A stretch of 37,281 bases of DNA from JAAFHS01 sp043751715 (GCA_043751715.1 JAYUZO010000096.1:1-37281); one strand, 5' to 3'; numbered from the stretch's first letter, positions 16,001 through 22,728 are shown. Made by a program: numbers and translations. The notes: generated from the letters alone by a model not told the origin.

Positions 16001-16448
16001 GTTCCGCCCGGTGCTGCTGACCACGGCAACAACGGTGCTGGGGCTGGCGCCGCTGCTGTACGAACGCAGCAGTCAGGCGGAATTTCTGAAGCCCACGATC
16101 GTGACGCTGGCCTACGGATTGGGCTTTGGTATGGTGCTGGTGCTGCTGGTCATTCCGGCGCTGCTGGCGGCACAGGTGGATATCGAGCGGGCCTTGCGCG
16201 CAGGGCGGCGGGGCTTGCGTGGCGGGCCTGTGGGTGTTGTGCGCGGGGCGGCGGGGGTGTGTGCGGTAGTGGTGGCGGTGATCTGGCTGCCTGCAATCAC
16301 CGGCCTGCCGGGCCTGCCGTTTCTGCCTGCCGGGGGCAGCGCGGCGCTGGCTGCTTCCATCATTGCGGCGGGGGTGGTGTGTGCCGTGGCGTGGGTTGCG
16401 GGCCGTGTCATGTTGCGGCCACGCAGGCGCGCTGTGCCAAGGCGCTAG
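13083..16448 (+). CDS. RND family efflux transporter permease
   Basis: Proton-driven inner-membrane pump of the AcrB/MexB superfamily. 1121 residues. TM1 follows ITYFTRHGTIANLLL; the large periplasmic loop starts at VSEVEVTVRWDGAGADDVDR; the TM4 proton-relay aspartates are Asp401-Asp402 in VVVDDGIVVAEHAD; the second half repeats the fold (GIIINDAIVLISTVDEY). After the normal final TM (PALLAAQVDIERAL) the protein continues for about 83 residues with two further hydrophobic segments near 1057-1072 and 1086-1108 and an Arg-rich end, which is unusual. The stop overlaps the convergent nDsbD-like gene in the shared sequence CTAG. Substrates cannot be inferred. Confidence 0.94.
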   Translation: MARGSQAGGGLITYFTRHGTIANLLLAALLVLGVWAATLIRAQYFPDVIVSEVEVTVRWDGAGADDVDRGIVQVLEPALLAVDGVANVSSLSREGRASIDLEFAPGTDIAKATDNVQMAVDAITTLPEAADDPTVRQGQWRDGVTDVVITGPVGVDQLARFADELVGRLFATGVTRTTIQGLVAPETVIEVASTALLRHDVTLEQIAQAIAAQVATAPVGEVAGGTARVRAGQERRTADEIAAIVLTSAPDGTQVTIGDVGTVRVDGATRGRAAFVGNNPAMTIRVDRTPEGDAIRMQDDVRAAAAALQATLPPGVTVDLVRTRAEQITDRLALLLDNGLMGLGLVLILLFLFLNARAAIWVAMGIPVSMFAAVGAMYLGGVTLNMISLFALIIMVGVVVDDGIVVAEHADFRARVLGEDPVTAAEFGARRMGAPVIASTLTTIIAFWGLVIIGGRFGDLIADIPFTVIAVLVASTIECFFILPHHMVGALRAVNEKPWYDAPSRVVNRGMIWFQDRMMKPLMRWIIIWRYPVLAFSVLLLATQVALFQRGDVQFRFFNAPEQSSVSGNFAMLPGASRADSLTMMQELQRAVGAVATRLEAEHGTNPVTYVLAEIGGGAGRGLASAETKDADLLGGISIELVNPDLRPYSSFQFITDLEAEIRRAPLLEEMSFRGGRFGPGGDSIAIDLYGSDAAGLKAAAEDLKGQLAQFAEVSALEDSLAYDKEELILNLTAQGQALGFAIDDLGRALRDRLNGIEAATYPDGPRAASIRVELPAGELTADFLDRTQMRAPSGIYVPLADVVTVERQAGFSSVVRENGLQVVTVFGDLAEDDADRAALIEARMRDSIIPAVEQAHGVASRLSGSAAEEARFLGGALQGLILALIGIYLCLAWIFESWTRPLVVMSVIPFGLVGAIFGHWHWDIPMSMFSIVGMIGMSGIIINDAIVLISTVDEYAVRRGIKPAIVDAVADRFRPVLLTTATTVLGLAPLLYERSSQAEFLKPTIVTLAYGLGFGMVLVLLVIPALLAAQVDIERALRAGRRGLRGGPVGVVRGAAGVCAVVVAVIWLPAITGLPGLPFLPAGGSAALAASIIAAGVVCAVAWVAGRVMLRPRRRAVPRR

Positions 16449-17263
16449 TCTGCCGGGCAGCCCGTGATTTCAATGGCTTGACCGCCGCCCAGCACCGTCA
16501 GCACAATGGCTGACCGGTCCAGCGCAAAGGGCGAACCCGAAGGCCCGACCAGATCAGCGGCAGCTGTCAGCACATCACCCGCGCGCATCACCGCCGTATC
16601 TGATGTCCAGACCCCCGGCATGCCGGATTCGACCACCACGGTTTCATCCGGGCCGGTTGCTGGCAGGGCCAGCGTTGCAATCAGGCGCAATCCATCATCT
16701 GTTGCATCAACGGTGCAACTGATCTTGTTCAACCCGCCTGCGCGGGCCCCTATCGGTTGATCGCGCAGTGCAGCCTTGATCGCCGGATCGCCGATGCCGG
16801 GTTGCGTCAGCGTGACCGACACATCCAGCATGGCGGGTACGCAGATATCCTTGCACACGCCGATATCGACACGCGCGCGCAGGGTGATGGGCTGTGATGG
16901 GTCAATCGCCGTTACCTCAATGGGCAGCAGCATGCCGTCATGATACCCGATGCTGAGCAAGCCCGCCGTATGAAACACCTGCGGTGTCGGCCAGTGCAAG
17001 GCCACCGATTGCAGGTTCTGCGACCCGGACCAGTCAAATGATGGCGGAATGCCTGCCTCACCGGGGCTGCGCCAATAGGTTTTCCAGCCGGGGGCCAGCG
17101 TCAGGTTCAAGGCCGCCATATGCGTGCCCTGATCGGTGGCCCAACCGGGCAAAAGGCTGGCATTCAGCACGGCCTCATCCGGGTTGGCATGGGCCGGGCC
17201 TGCCATCAGGGCCATCAGGGCAAGGGCGAAAAGGGGTGGTTTGTATGTCATCAAGGGGACCAT
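16445..17263 (-). CDS. Orphan DsbD N-terminal-domain-like periplasmic protein
   Basis: About 272 residues with a signal peptide (MTYKPPLFALALMALMAGPAHA, cleaved after AHA) and a soluble domain resembling the N-terminal domain of DsbD/ScsB, which passes electrons to periplasmic partners. Recognisable pieces: LAPGWKTYWRSPGEAGIPPSFDWSGS near 57-82, and a cysteine pair in GVCKDICVP (Cys137, Cys141). Two other cysteines (near 183 and 269) might pair. The membrane and thioredoxin domains of DsbD are absent, so a partner elsewhere would be needed. The start may be 17263 (AGG nine bases upstream) or the inner ATG at 17251. Convergent with the RND permease and divergent from yqgE. Confidence 0.85.
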   Translation of the reverse strand: MVPLMTYKPPLFALALMALMAGPAHANPDEAVLNASLLPGWATDQGTHMAALNLTLAPGWKTYWRSPGEAGIPPSFDWSGSQNLQSVALHWPTPQVFHTAGLLSIGYHDGMLLPIEVTAIDPSQPITLRARVDIGVCKDICVPAMLDVSVTLTQPGIGDPAIKAALRDQPIGARAGGLNKISCTVDATDDGLRLIATLALPATGPDETVVVESGMPGVWTSDTAVMRAGDVLTAAADLVGPSGSPFALDRSAIVLTVLGGGQAIEITGCPAD

Positions 17264-17351
17264 AGGCAACGGCCTGCGCAAGGGAAGTCACAAATCCGAA
17301 ACCCACGCTTGTGTGATTGCACTTGGCACTTTGTTGCATCATTCTGGCCTG

Positions 17352-17906
17352 ATGGACCTTGCAGGAAAGCTGTTGATTGCGATGCCGGGCATGGGCGACC
17401 CCCGTTTTGCCCATACGGTGATCCTTGTCTGCGCCAGTTCGGCGGAGGGGTCGATGGGCCTGATCCTGAACCGCCCCGCGCGCGATCTGAACTTTGCCGG
17501 CCTGTTGGATCAGCTGGGTATCCCGCGTGCGGACAGTGGTCGTGATATCCGCGTGCATTTCGGCGGGCCGGTGGAACGTGGGCGCGGTTTCGTGCTGCAT
17601 TCGGCGGATTATCCGGGCGGGCAGGCGACGATGCGGGTGGAAGGCGGGTTCGGCATGACAGCCACGCTGGATGTGCTCGAGGCACTCGCGCAGGGCGAGG
17701 GGCCCGAGGTGGCGATCCTGGCGTTGGGCTATGCGGGCTGGGGGCCGGGGCAGCTGGAGGCCGAGATCGCGCGGAACGACTGGCTGACGGCCGATGCGGC
17801 GGCGGAGCTGGTGTTTTCGGCGGATGATGCGGGCAAATGGACGGCGGCGCTGCGGCATATGGGCATTGACCCGATCACGCTGAGCGCGACTGCCGGGCGG
17901 GCGTAA
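17352..17906 (+). CDS. YqgE/AlgH family protein (UPF0301)
   Basis: Cytosolic protein of 184 residues belonging to the YqgE/AlgH family, whose biochemical role is not settled. The family start LAGKLLIAMPGMGDPRFAHTVI is at residues 3-24; SMGLILNRPA near 37-46; VHFGGPVERGRGFVLHS near 68-84; ILALGYAGWGPGQLEAEIARNDWL near 122-145. I start it at ATG 17352, because upstream in-frame sequence reads back into the divergent gene and does not look coding. It sits next to the nDsbD-like gene. The region downstream holds a small hairpin and then the RAYT locus. Confidence 0.92.
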   Translation: MDLAGKLLIAMPGMGDPRFAHTVILVCASSAEGSMGLILNRPARDLNFAGLLDQLGIPRADSGRDIRVHFGGPVERGRGFVLHSADYPGGQATMRVEGGFGMTATLDVLEALAQGEGPEVAILALGYAGWGPGQLEAEIARNDWLTADAAAELVFSADDAGKWTAALRHMGIDPITLSATAGRA

Positions 17907-17923
17907 GCCTTTGCGAACGCTGT

Positions 17924-17942
17924 GTTAATCGGCCCGGTTAAC
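17924..17942. terminator. Hairpin after yqgE
   Basis: GTTAATCG (17924-17931) pairs with CGGTTAAC (17935-17942) with one G-T pair and a 3-nt loop. No T-run follows, so it may be a weak terminator or simply part of a GTTAA-rich stretch. Confidence 0.35.
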
Positions 17943-18042
17943 GGGAAGTTAAGCGTATGGCTTTGGTATGGTATGCGTCTGGTTCCGGCCCAGACGGACA
18001 TGCGGCTGCGGGTGCGTTAACTGTGTTTGGCGAATTGGGGGT

Positions 18043-18064
18043 GGTGGGTTGGCACCCACCCTAC
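18043..18064 (+). repeat. REP hairpin upstream of RAYT
   Basis: GGTGGGT (18043-18049), loop TGGC, ACCCACC (18054-18060), then CTAC. This is the same right-hand REP unit found downstream of the transposase (18687-18708 and 19034-19055), differing in the loop. It lies 44 bp before the RAYT start. Confidence 0.8.
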
Positions 18065-18070
18065 GGTGGT

Positions 18071-18095
18071 AACCACGCGTTAACCTTGCGTGGTT
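18071..18095. repeat. Inverted repeat in RAYT leader
   Basis: AACCACGC (18071-18078) and GCGTGGTT (18088-18095) are perfect reverse complements around a 9-nt loop containing GTTAAC. It ends 12 bp before the RAYT ATG and just upstream of the AGG ribosome-binding bases, so it could affect translation of the transposase mRNA. Confidence 0.6.
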
Positions 18096-18107
18096 TAGGT
18101 TTTGCAC

Positions 18108-18644
18108 ATGTCGCAATATGTCCGCCCCAAAGTTCCCGGTGCGACGGTGTTTTTTACCGTGGCGCTGGCTGTGCGTGGATCAGATTTATTGGTGCGTGAG
18201 ATCGCGGTGCTGCGCGATGTTGTAAGGGCCGCGCGGGTGGTGCGTCCGTTCAGTATAGACGCGTGGGTTGTGCTGCCTGATCACATGCATTGCGTCTGGA
18301 CACTGCCGGAAGGGGATGCGGATTTTTCTGGCAGATGGAAAGAGATCAAGACGGGATTTACCAAAGCCGTGGGTCGCGTCGGCCCACGCAGCAGGTCGAA
18401 GGTCGCGAAGGGCGAGGCGGGGATCTGGCAGAGGCGATTCTGGGATCACCATATCCGCGACGCGCGCGATTTTGAGACGCACCTTCAGTATTGCTGGTGG
18501 AACCCAGTGAAACACGGGTTGGTCACGACGCCGGTGGTTTGGCCGTATTCTTCGGTGCATCGGGACAGGCGATTTGGGCAAATCGAGCCGGAACGGGCCG
18601 GATCAAAGGCCGGGTCAGAGATTGACGGCAGGTTTGGGGAGTAG
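18108..18644 (+). CDS. REP-associated tyrosine transposase (RAYT, Y1/HUH superfamily)
   Basis: Single-strand-specific nuclease/transposase relative of IS200/IS605 TnpA that processes REP hairpins. 178 residues. The HUH-type metal motif reads LPDHMH (His59, His61), followed by CVW; WQRRFWDHHIRD lies near 107-118; the catalytic tyrosine is Tyr128 in YCWWNPVKHGLV, the RAYT form of YxxxNPVxxGLV. The ATG at 18108 has AGG eight bases upstream; an in-frame TTG lies six bases earlier. REP hairpins flank the gene on both sides, and the stop codon TAG (18642-18644) is itself the first bases of the downstream REP. RAYTs are usually single-copy, domesticated genes, which fits the lack of IS ends. Confidence 0.93.
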   Translation: MSQYVRPKVPGATVFFTVALAVRGSDLLVREIAVLRDVVRAARVVRPFSIDAWVVLPDHMHCVWTLPEGDADFSGRWKEIKTGFTKAVGRVGPRSRSKVAKGEAGIWQRRFWDHHIRDARDFETHLQYCWWNPVKHGLVTTPVVWPYSSVHRDRRFGQIEPERAGSKAGSEIDGRFGE

Positions 18645-18708
18645 GGTGGGTGGCAACCCACCGTGTGCTTTGGATCGGACGGGAGCGGTGGGTTGACACC
18701 CACCCTAC
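18641..18708. repeat. REPIN copy 1 (paired inverted REPs)
   Basis: Outer arms GTAGGGTGGGT (18641-18651) and ACCCACCCTAC (18698-18708) are perfect reverse complements. Each half also forms its own hairpin: GGTGGGT/ACCCACC at 18645-18662 and at 18687-18704. The middle reads CCGTGTGCTTTGGATCGGAC and on. This is the REPIN layout (two REPs inverted around a spacer). The left end overlaps the RAYT stop codon. Confidence 0.88.
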
Positions 18709-18717
18709 GCATTGTAG

Positions 18718-18909
18718 CTACAAGCGGAAGCGGCCCACAGCTTTTTTAAGGCGCCTTGCGGCTGCAACCAATAGCCAGTCAAACCAGACTGCGGCCAAAA
18801 CGACGCAAGCGGACATCAGATACCCGCGTGTCGCGGGTGCATCCCTAAAGACTAAAGAAGCCACGGCACAGAACGTGAAAAACAGTTTCGCAAATAGATG
18901 TTTGGTCAT
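18718..18909 (-). CDS. Possible small membrane protein between two REPINs
   Basis: 63-residue open frame with ATG at 18909. It has two hydrophobic segments (about residues 5-20 and 31-52) and a basic C-terminal end (ARRLKKAVGRFRL), the composition of a real small membrane protein rather than of an antisense frame. No good ribosome binding site was seen, no family recognised, and both flanks are REPIN repeats, so it may be a remnant or a passenger. Without it, 18645-19091 would hold only the two REPINs. Confidence 0.38.
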   Translation of the reverse strand: MTKHLFAKLFFTFCAVASLVFRDAPATRGYLMSACVVLAAVWFDWLLVAAARRLKKAVGRFRL

Positions 18910-18988
18910 GGCCGTTGCCAAGGCGGAAAGGCTACAGATCCTATGAAGGAAGCGCTACAGCACATTATCCGGCAGTGCGCTGTAGCGA

Positions 18989-19055
18989 GTAGGGTGGGTG
19001 GAACCCACCGTTTGCTTTGGACCGGACGCAAGCGGTGGGTTGACACCCACCCTAC
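18989..19055. repeat. REPIN copy 2
   Basis: Outer arms GTAGGGTGGGT (18989-18999) and ACCCACCCTAC (19045-19055). Inner hairpins at 18993-19009 and 19034-19051. It is the same orientation as copy 1 and nearly identical, including the middle TGCTTTGGA(C/T)CGGACG, with a one-base shorter first loop. It lies 37 bp from the ALDH stop. Confidence 0.88.
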
Positions 19056-19091
19056 GCCTTGGGGCGGATCGGCCCGCCAATGAAGGCGACA

Positions 19092-21428
19092 TCACTCCCC
19101 ATACGGCACCCAGACCGTTTTCACCTCCGTTGCGGCGCGCAGGAACACTTTGCCCTCGCCGTCCGTCCCCATCCAATCGCGCGCATGGCCGTGGTTGACC
19201 CATGTGCGTTTGATGTTCGTCGCGGCCTCATGTTCCACCATGCCTGACAATGGTGCTGTGCCGAAATACCAGACGGCATCCACATCCATGTGGCCCGCCA
19301 GCGGTTTGGCCAGATCAGCATGCGCACCGGTCACGATATTGACCACGCCTGCGGGCAGATCGGATGTTTCAAGCACCTGATACAGGTCAGTGGCAGCCAA
19401 GGGGTGCGGGTCGGACGGCACCAGCACGCAGGTGTTGCCCATGGCAATGGCGGGGGCCATCAGGCTGATGAACCCCAAAAGCGGGGCCTCATCGGGGCAG
19501 ATGGCACCAATCACGCCGCAGGGTTCGTTCATGGCGATGGCGACGCCACGGATGGGCACGGATTTCACCGCGCCATCGAATTTGTCGGCCCATGCGGCAT
19601 AGGTGAAGAGGCGCTGGATGGATGCCTCTACCTCTGCCTCACCCGGTTTTCCGGTCATGTCCTGCAGCCTGCGGGCAAATTCATTCGCACGGGCCGACAG
19701 GTTTTCGGCGATGTAATACAGGATCTGTGCGCGGGTGTGGGCGGTGGTGCGACCCCAGCCTTTGGCAGCCTGCGCCGCCTCAACCGCGTTGCGGATATCC
19801 TTGCGGTTGCCAAGGCCGATATGGCCTAGCAGTTTGCCGCGCGGGGTGGTGATGGCGCGGGAATAGCCGCCGTCGGGGCGGGCCTGCTTGCCGCCGATGA
19901 ACAGTTTGGCGGTGCGGTCAAGGCCATCGGCGGACTGGGTGACGGGGGGCTGTTGTGTGGGGGTCTTGAGGAGTTTGGGGCTGCCGGTGGGTTTGACATA
20001 GGCGAGCAAGCCTTCCCAGCCGCCTTCGCGGCCAAAGCCGCTTTCGCGCACACCGCCAAAGCCTGCAGCGGCGTCGAACATGTTGGTGCCGTTGACCCAG
20101 ACGATGCCTGCGCGGATTTTGGGGGCGATGTCGAGGGCGAGGTTGATGTTTTCGGTCCAGACGGAGGAGGCGAGGCCGTAGCGGGTGTTGTTGGCGAGTT
20201 CGACAGCCTCTGCAGGGGTGCGGAAGGTCATCGATACCAGCACCGGGCCAAAGATTTCTTCCTGCATCAGGGTGCTGGCGGCGGACAGGCCGGTGATCAG
20301 GGTGGGGGGGTAGAAACAGCCATCGGGCACGGCGCAGGCGGCGCGGTAGGTGTGGCCTTCGGTATTGGCATCGACCATGGCGGTGATGGCGGTCAGTTGG
20401 CTGGGGTCAACGATAGCGCCGATGTCGATGCATTTGTCCATGGGATCGCCGATGCGCAGCCCGTCCATGCGGCGTTTGAGTTTGGCGTGGAAGCGGTCGG
20501 CGATACCTTCCTGAATGAGGAGGCGGGAGCCTGCGCAGCAGACCTGACCTTGGTTGAACCAGATGGCATCGACGAGGCCCTCCACCGCGCTGTCAAGATC
20601 GGCGTCGTCAAAGACGATGTAGGGGGATTTGCCACCGAGTTCGAGGGTGAGGGCCTTGCCGGTGCCTGCGGTGGCTTGGCGGATGCGCTTGCCGACGGTG
20701 GTGGAGCCGGTGAAAGCGATCTTGTCGACGGGGGCATCGACAAGAAGGGCACCGGTGGTGCCGTCGCCGGTGAGGATGTTCAGAACGCCTTTGGGCAGAC
20801 CAGCCTGCGCGCTGAGTTCAGCGAACAGCAAGGCGGTAAGGGGGGTGAATTCGGCGGGTTTGAGGATGACGGTATTGCCTGCGGCGAGGGCGGGGGCGAC
20901 CTTCCAGGCGAGCATGAGCAGGGGGAAGTTCCAGGGGATGATGGCTGCGCAGACGCCAAGGGGGGCGTGGTGGGGGAGTTCGGCGTGCATCAGTTGGGCG
21001 AGGCCTGCGTGGTAATAGAAATGCCGGGCGACAAGGGGGATGTCGATATCGCGGGATTCGCGGATGGGTTTGCCGTTGTCGAGGGTTTCGAGTGTGGCGA
21101 ACAGGCGGGCGTGTTTCTGGACCATGCGGGCGAGGGCATAGAGGTGCTTGGCGCGCTGGTGGCCGGGGAGTTTGGCCCATTTGGGCTGGGCGCGGCGGGC
21201 GGCTGACAGGGCGGCGGCGAGGGCGGATGGGGAGCCTTGGCTGACTGTCGCAAGGGGTTTGCCGGTGGCAGGATTGCGGGTGTCAAACGGGGCTTCGGGG
21301 GCGGTAAAGGCCCCGTCAATCCAGTGGCCAAAGCTGGCATTGTGGGCGGCGATCCATGCAAGGGCCTCGGCGCTGCTTTCGGGGGCGGGGCCGTAATCCA
21401 TGCTGTTGAAGATGTCAGAGACGGTCAT
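19092..21428 (-). CDS. ALDH16-type aldehyde dehydrogenase with second, non-catalytic ALDH domain
   Basis: NAD-dependent aldehyde dehydrogenase of 778 residues, far longer than the usual 480-500. Residues about 30-490 are a full ALDH: PWNFPLLMLAWK near 165-176, GSTTVGKRI near 241-249, general base Glu263 in ELGGKSP, catalytic Cys297 in GQVCCAGSR, and EEIFGPV. Residues about 510-778 form a second ALDH-like region (LFIGGKQARPDGGYSRAI; EPCGVIGAICPDEAPLLGF) without a catalytic cysteine motif. This two-domain layout is that of the ALDH16 family, in which bacterial members keep the catalytic Cys. Start ATG 21428 with AAAGGA upstream. It follows deoC, so acetaldehyde from deoxyribose breakdown is a plausible substrate (inference). 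Confidence 0.9.
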   Translation of the reverse strand: MTVSDIFNSMDYGPAPESSAEALAWIAAHNASFGHWIDGAFTAPEAPFDTRNPATGKPLATVSQGSPSALAAALSAARRAQPKWAKLPGHQRAKHLYALARMVQKHARLFATLETLDNGKPIRESRDIDIPLVARHFYYHAGLAQLMHAELPHHAPLGVCAAIIPWNFPLLMLAWKVAPALAAGNTVILKPAEFTPLTALLFAELSAQAGLPKGVLNILTGDGTTGALLVDAPVDKIAFTGSTTVGKRIRQATAGTGKALTLELGGKSPYIVFDDADLDSAVEGLVDAIWFNQGQVCCAGSRLLIQEGIADRFHAKLKRRMDGLRIGDPMDKCIDIGAIVDPSQLTAITAMVDANTEGHTYRAACAVPDGCFYPPTLITGLSAASTLMQEEIFGPVLVSMTFRTPAEAVELANNTRYGLASSVWTENINLALDIAPKIRAGIVWVNGTNMFDAAAGFGGVRESGFGREGGWEGLLAYVKPTGSPKLLKTPTQQPPVTQSADGLDRTAKLFIGGKQARPDGGYSRAITTPRGKLLGHIGLGNRKDIRNAVEAAQAAKGWGRTTAHTRAQILYYIAENLSARANEFARRLQDMTGKPGEAEVEASIQRLFTYAAWADKFDGAVKSVPIRGVAIAMNEPCGVIGAICPDEAPLLGFISLMAPAIAMGNTCVLVPSDPHPLAATDLYQVLETSDLPAGVVNIVTGAHADLAKPLAGHMDVDAVWYFGTAPLSGMVEHEAATNIKRTWVNHGHARDWMGTDGEGKVFLRAATEVKTVWVPYGE

Positions 21429-21508
21429 GGGGTTGGTCCTTTGCGGCCGCGTGGGTGGGGGCTGCTATTGAATGGAGCGCGTTCCGCGCAAGCCTTTTGT
21501 CTCGCCTC

Positions 21509-21573
21509 TGCGCGCGAAGGGCGCGCAACCGGCTCGGGCGGCCTCCGGCGGGGATATTTGTGAACAGGTGAAA
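21509..21573 (-). repeat. Intergenic hairpin and GATATTT repeat between deoC and ALDH
   Basis: TGCGCGC (21509-21515) and GCGCGCA (21521-21527) form a 7-bp hairpin. Next to it, CCTCCGGCGGGGATATTTG (from 21542) followed by TGAAA resembles the element after plsY (CGAGATATTT, then TGAGAAA). Both lie just 3' of a minus-strand gene in the same orientation. I recall this kind of short element as common in Rhodobacterales. Confidence 0.5.
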
Positions 21574-21610
21574 GCCCATGCGCGGGCTGGGAGTTGGGGG
21601 GCTCATTCGC

Positions 21611-22621
21611 CTAGCCCATTGCATGGCAGTTGGCGGCGGAATAGTGGCCGGTGAGGTGGTGTTCGAGCTGGCGTTCGATATCACCCAGCAGGGAGGACGC
21701 GCCAAAGCGGAAGAGGTCGGGCTGCAGCCATGGCAGGCCGAGTTCATCCTTCATCATTGCCATGTAGACCAGCGCATCCTTGGCCTTGGCAATGCCGCCT
21801 GCGGGTTTGTAGCCGACCTTGATGCCCGTCCGGTCCTGATAATCCCGGATCGCGCGGATCATTGTCAGCGTCACCGGCAGCGTTGCATTCACGCCTTCCT
21901 TGCCTGTCGAGGTCTTGATGAAATCTGCCCCCGCCATCATGCAGATCAGGCTGGCGCGGGCCACGTTGCGCAGGGTGCCCAACTCACCCGTTGCCAGGAT
22001 GGCCTTGACATGGGCCTGCCCGCAGGCTGCGCGCATGTCGCGCATTTCGTCATAAAGGGCCTGCCAGTTCTGCGTCAGCACATGGCGGCGGGAGATGACG
22101 ATGTCGATCTCCGCAGCCCCGGCGGCAACGCTTTCGCCGATTTCGGCCATGCGCAGGTGGAGGGGCGACAGGCCTGCGGGAAACCCGGTAGACACGGCGG
22201 CCACCGGAATGCCGGAGCCTGCGAGGGCATCAACGGCAGCAGCGACCATGTCGTGATACACGCAGACCGCCCCCACCCGCAGGCCCGGCAATCCCAGCTT
22301 TTCCAGCATCCACGGGGCCACGGGTTGGCGCGCCTTGGCGCACAGGCGGCGCACCCGGCCTGCCGTATCATCGCCTGACAGGGTGGTCAGGTCGATCAGC
22401 GATACCGCCTTGCACAGCCATGCTGCCTGATGATCTTTCTTGACCGTGCGCCGCCCGCCAATGGTGGCCGCGCGCCGTTCGATGGACGATGTATTGGCCT
22501 GCACCGATGCGACCCAGTCCAGATCCAGCGGCATGCCGTCATTGCGCGGATGTGCGATCTGCGGCAGCAAGCTGGGTGTGCCAATGGGCGTGCCAATGGG
22601 CAAGGCGATGGTCGATGGCAT
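21611..22621 (-). CDS. deoC: Deoxyribose-phosphate aldolase
   Basis: Cleaves 2-deoxyribose 5-phosphate into acetaldehyde and glyceraldehyde 3-phosphate. 336 residues, the long form. Motifs: SLIDLTTLSGDD near 74-85, EIDIVISR near 171-178 (Asp173), FIKTSTGKEGVNA near 234-246 with the Schiff-base lysine at about Lys236, and GYKPAGGI near 270-277 (second lysine, Lys272). The N-terminal 30 residues include a small PIGTP duplication (PIGTPIGTPS). Start ATG 22621 with GGAG seven bases upstream; an internal ATG at residue 30 is the alternative. The promoter region carries a TATACT -10 and a TGACC/GGTCA operator. ALDH16 lies downstream on the same strand. Confidence 0.94.
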   Translation of the reverse strand: MPSTIALPIGTPIGTPSLLPQIAHPRNDGMPLDLDWVASVQANTSSIERRAATIGGRRTVKKDHQAAWLCKAVSLIDLTTLSGDDTAGRVRRLCAKARQPVAPWMLEKLGLPGLRVGAVCVYHDMVAAAVDALAGSGIPVAAVSTGFPAGLSPLHLRMAEIGESVAAGAAEIDIVISRRHVLTQNWQALYDEMRDMRAACGQAHVKAILATGELGTLRNVARASLICMMAGADFIKTSTGKEGVNATLPVTLTMIRAIRDYQDRTGIKVGYKPAGGIAKAKDALVYMAMMKDELGLPWLQPDLFRFGASSLLGDIERQLEHHLTGHYSAANCHAMG

Positions 22622-22706
22622 GGGCGTGCTCCGGCGGGTCTGCGTGCAGGTTCGCAGAGCGGCGGCGTGCAGGCAAGGGTCACGGGTGCTGTTTCGTCTG
22701 AAAGTT

Positions 22707-22725
22707 TGACCGTTTGGTCAGTATA
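22707..22725 (-). promoter_or_regulatory. deoC promoter -10 and TetR-type operator
   Basis: On the minus strand TATACT (22725-22720) is a near-consensus -10. Immediately downstream lies the palindrome TGACC-GTTT-GGTCA (plus-strand 22707-22720), the form often bound by TetR-family repressors. Transcription would start within or beside the operator. A clear -35 was not seen. No TetR gene is in the window. Confidence 0.6.
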
Positions 22726-22728
22726 CGC

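Noticed and set aside
18108..18644. Complete IS200/IS605 element
   Set aside because: The protein is of the RAYT branch, no TnpB is present, and the flanking hairpins are dispersed REPs rather than IS ends.
18641..19055. CRISPR array
   Set aside because: Only two repeat units, each itself an inverted pair, about 280 bp apart and with no regular spacers; REPIN structure explains them.
19953..21206. 417-codon plus-strand frame opposite the ALDH gene
   Set aside because: Gly/Ala/Asp-rich antisense of a clear ALDH; codon third positions explain its length.
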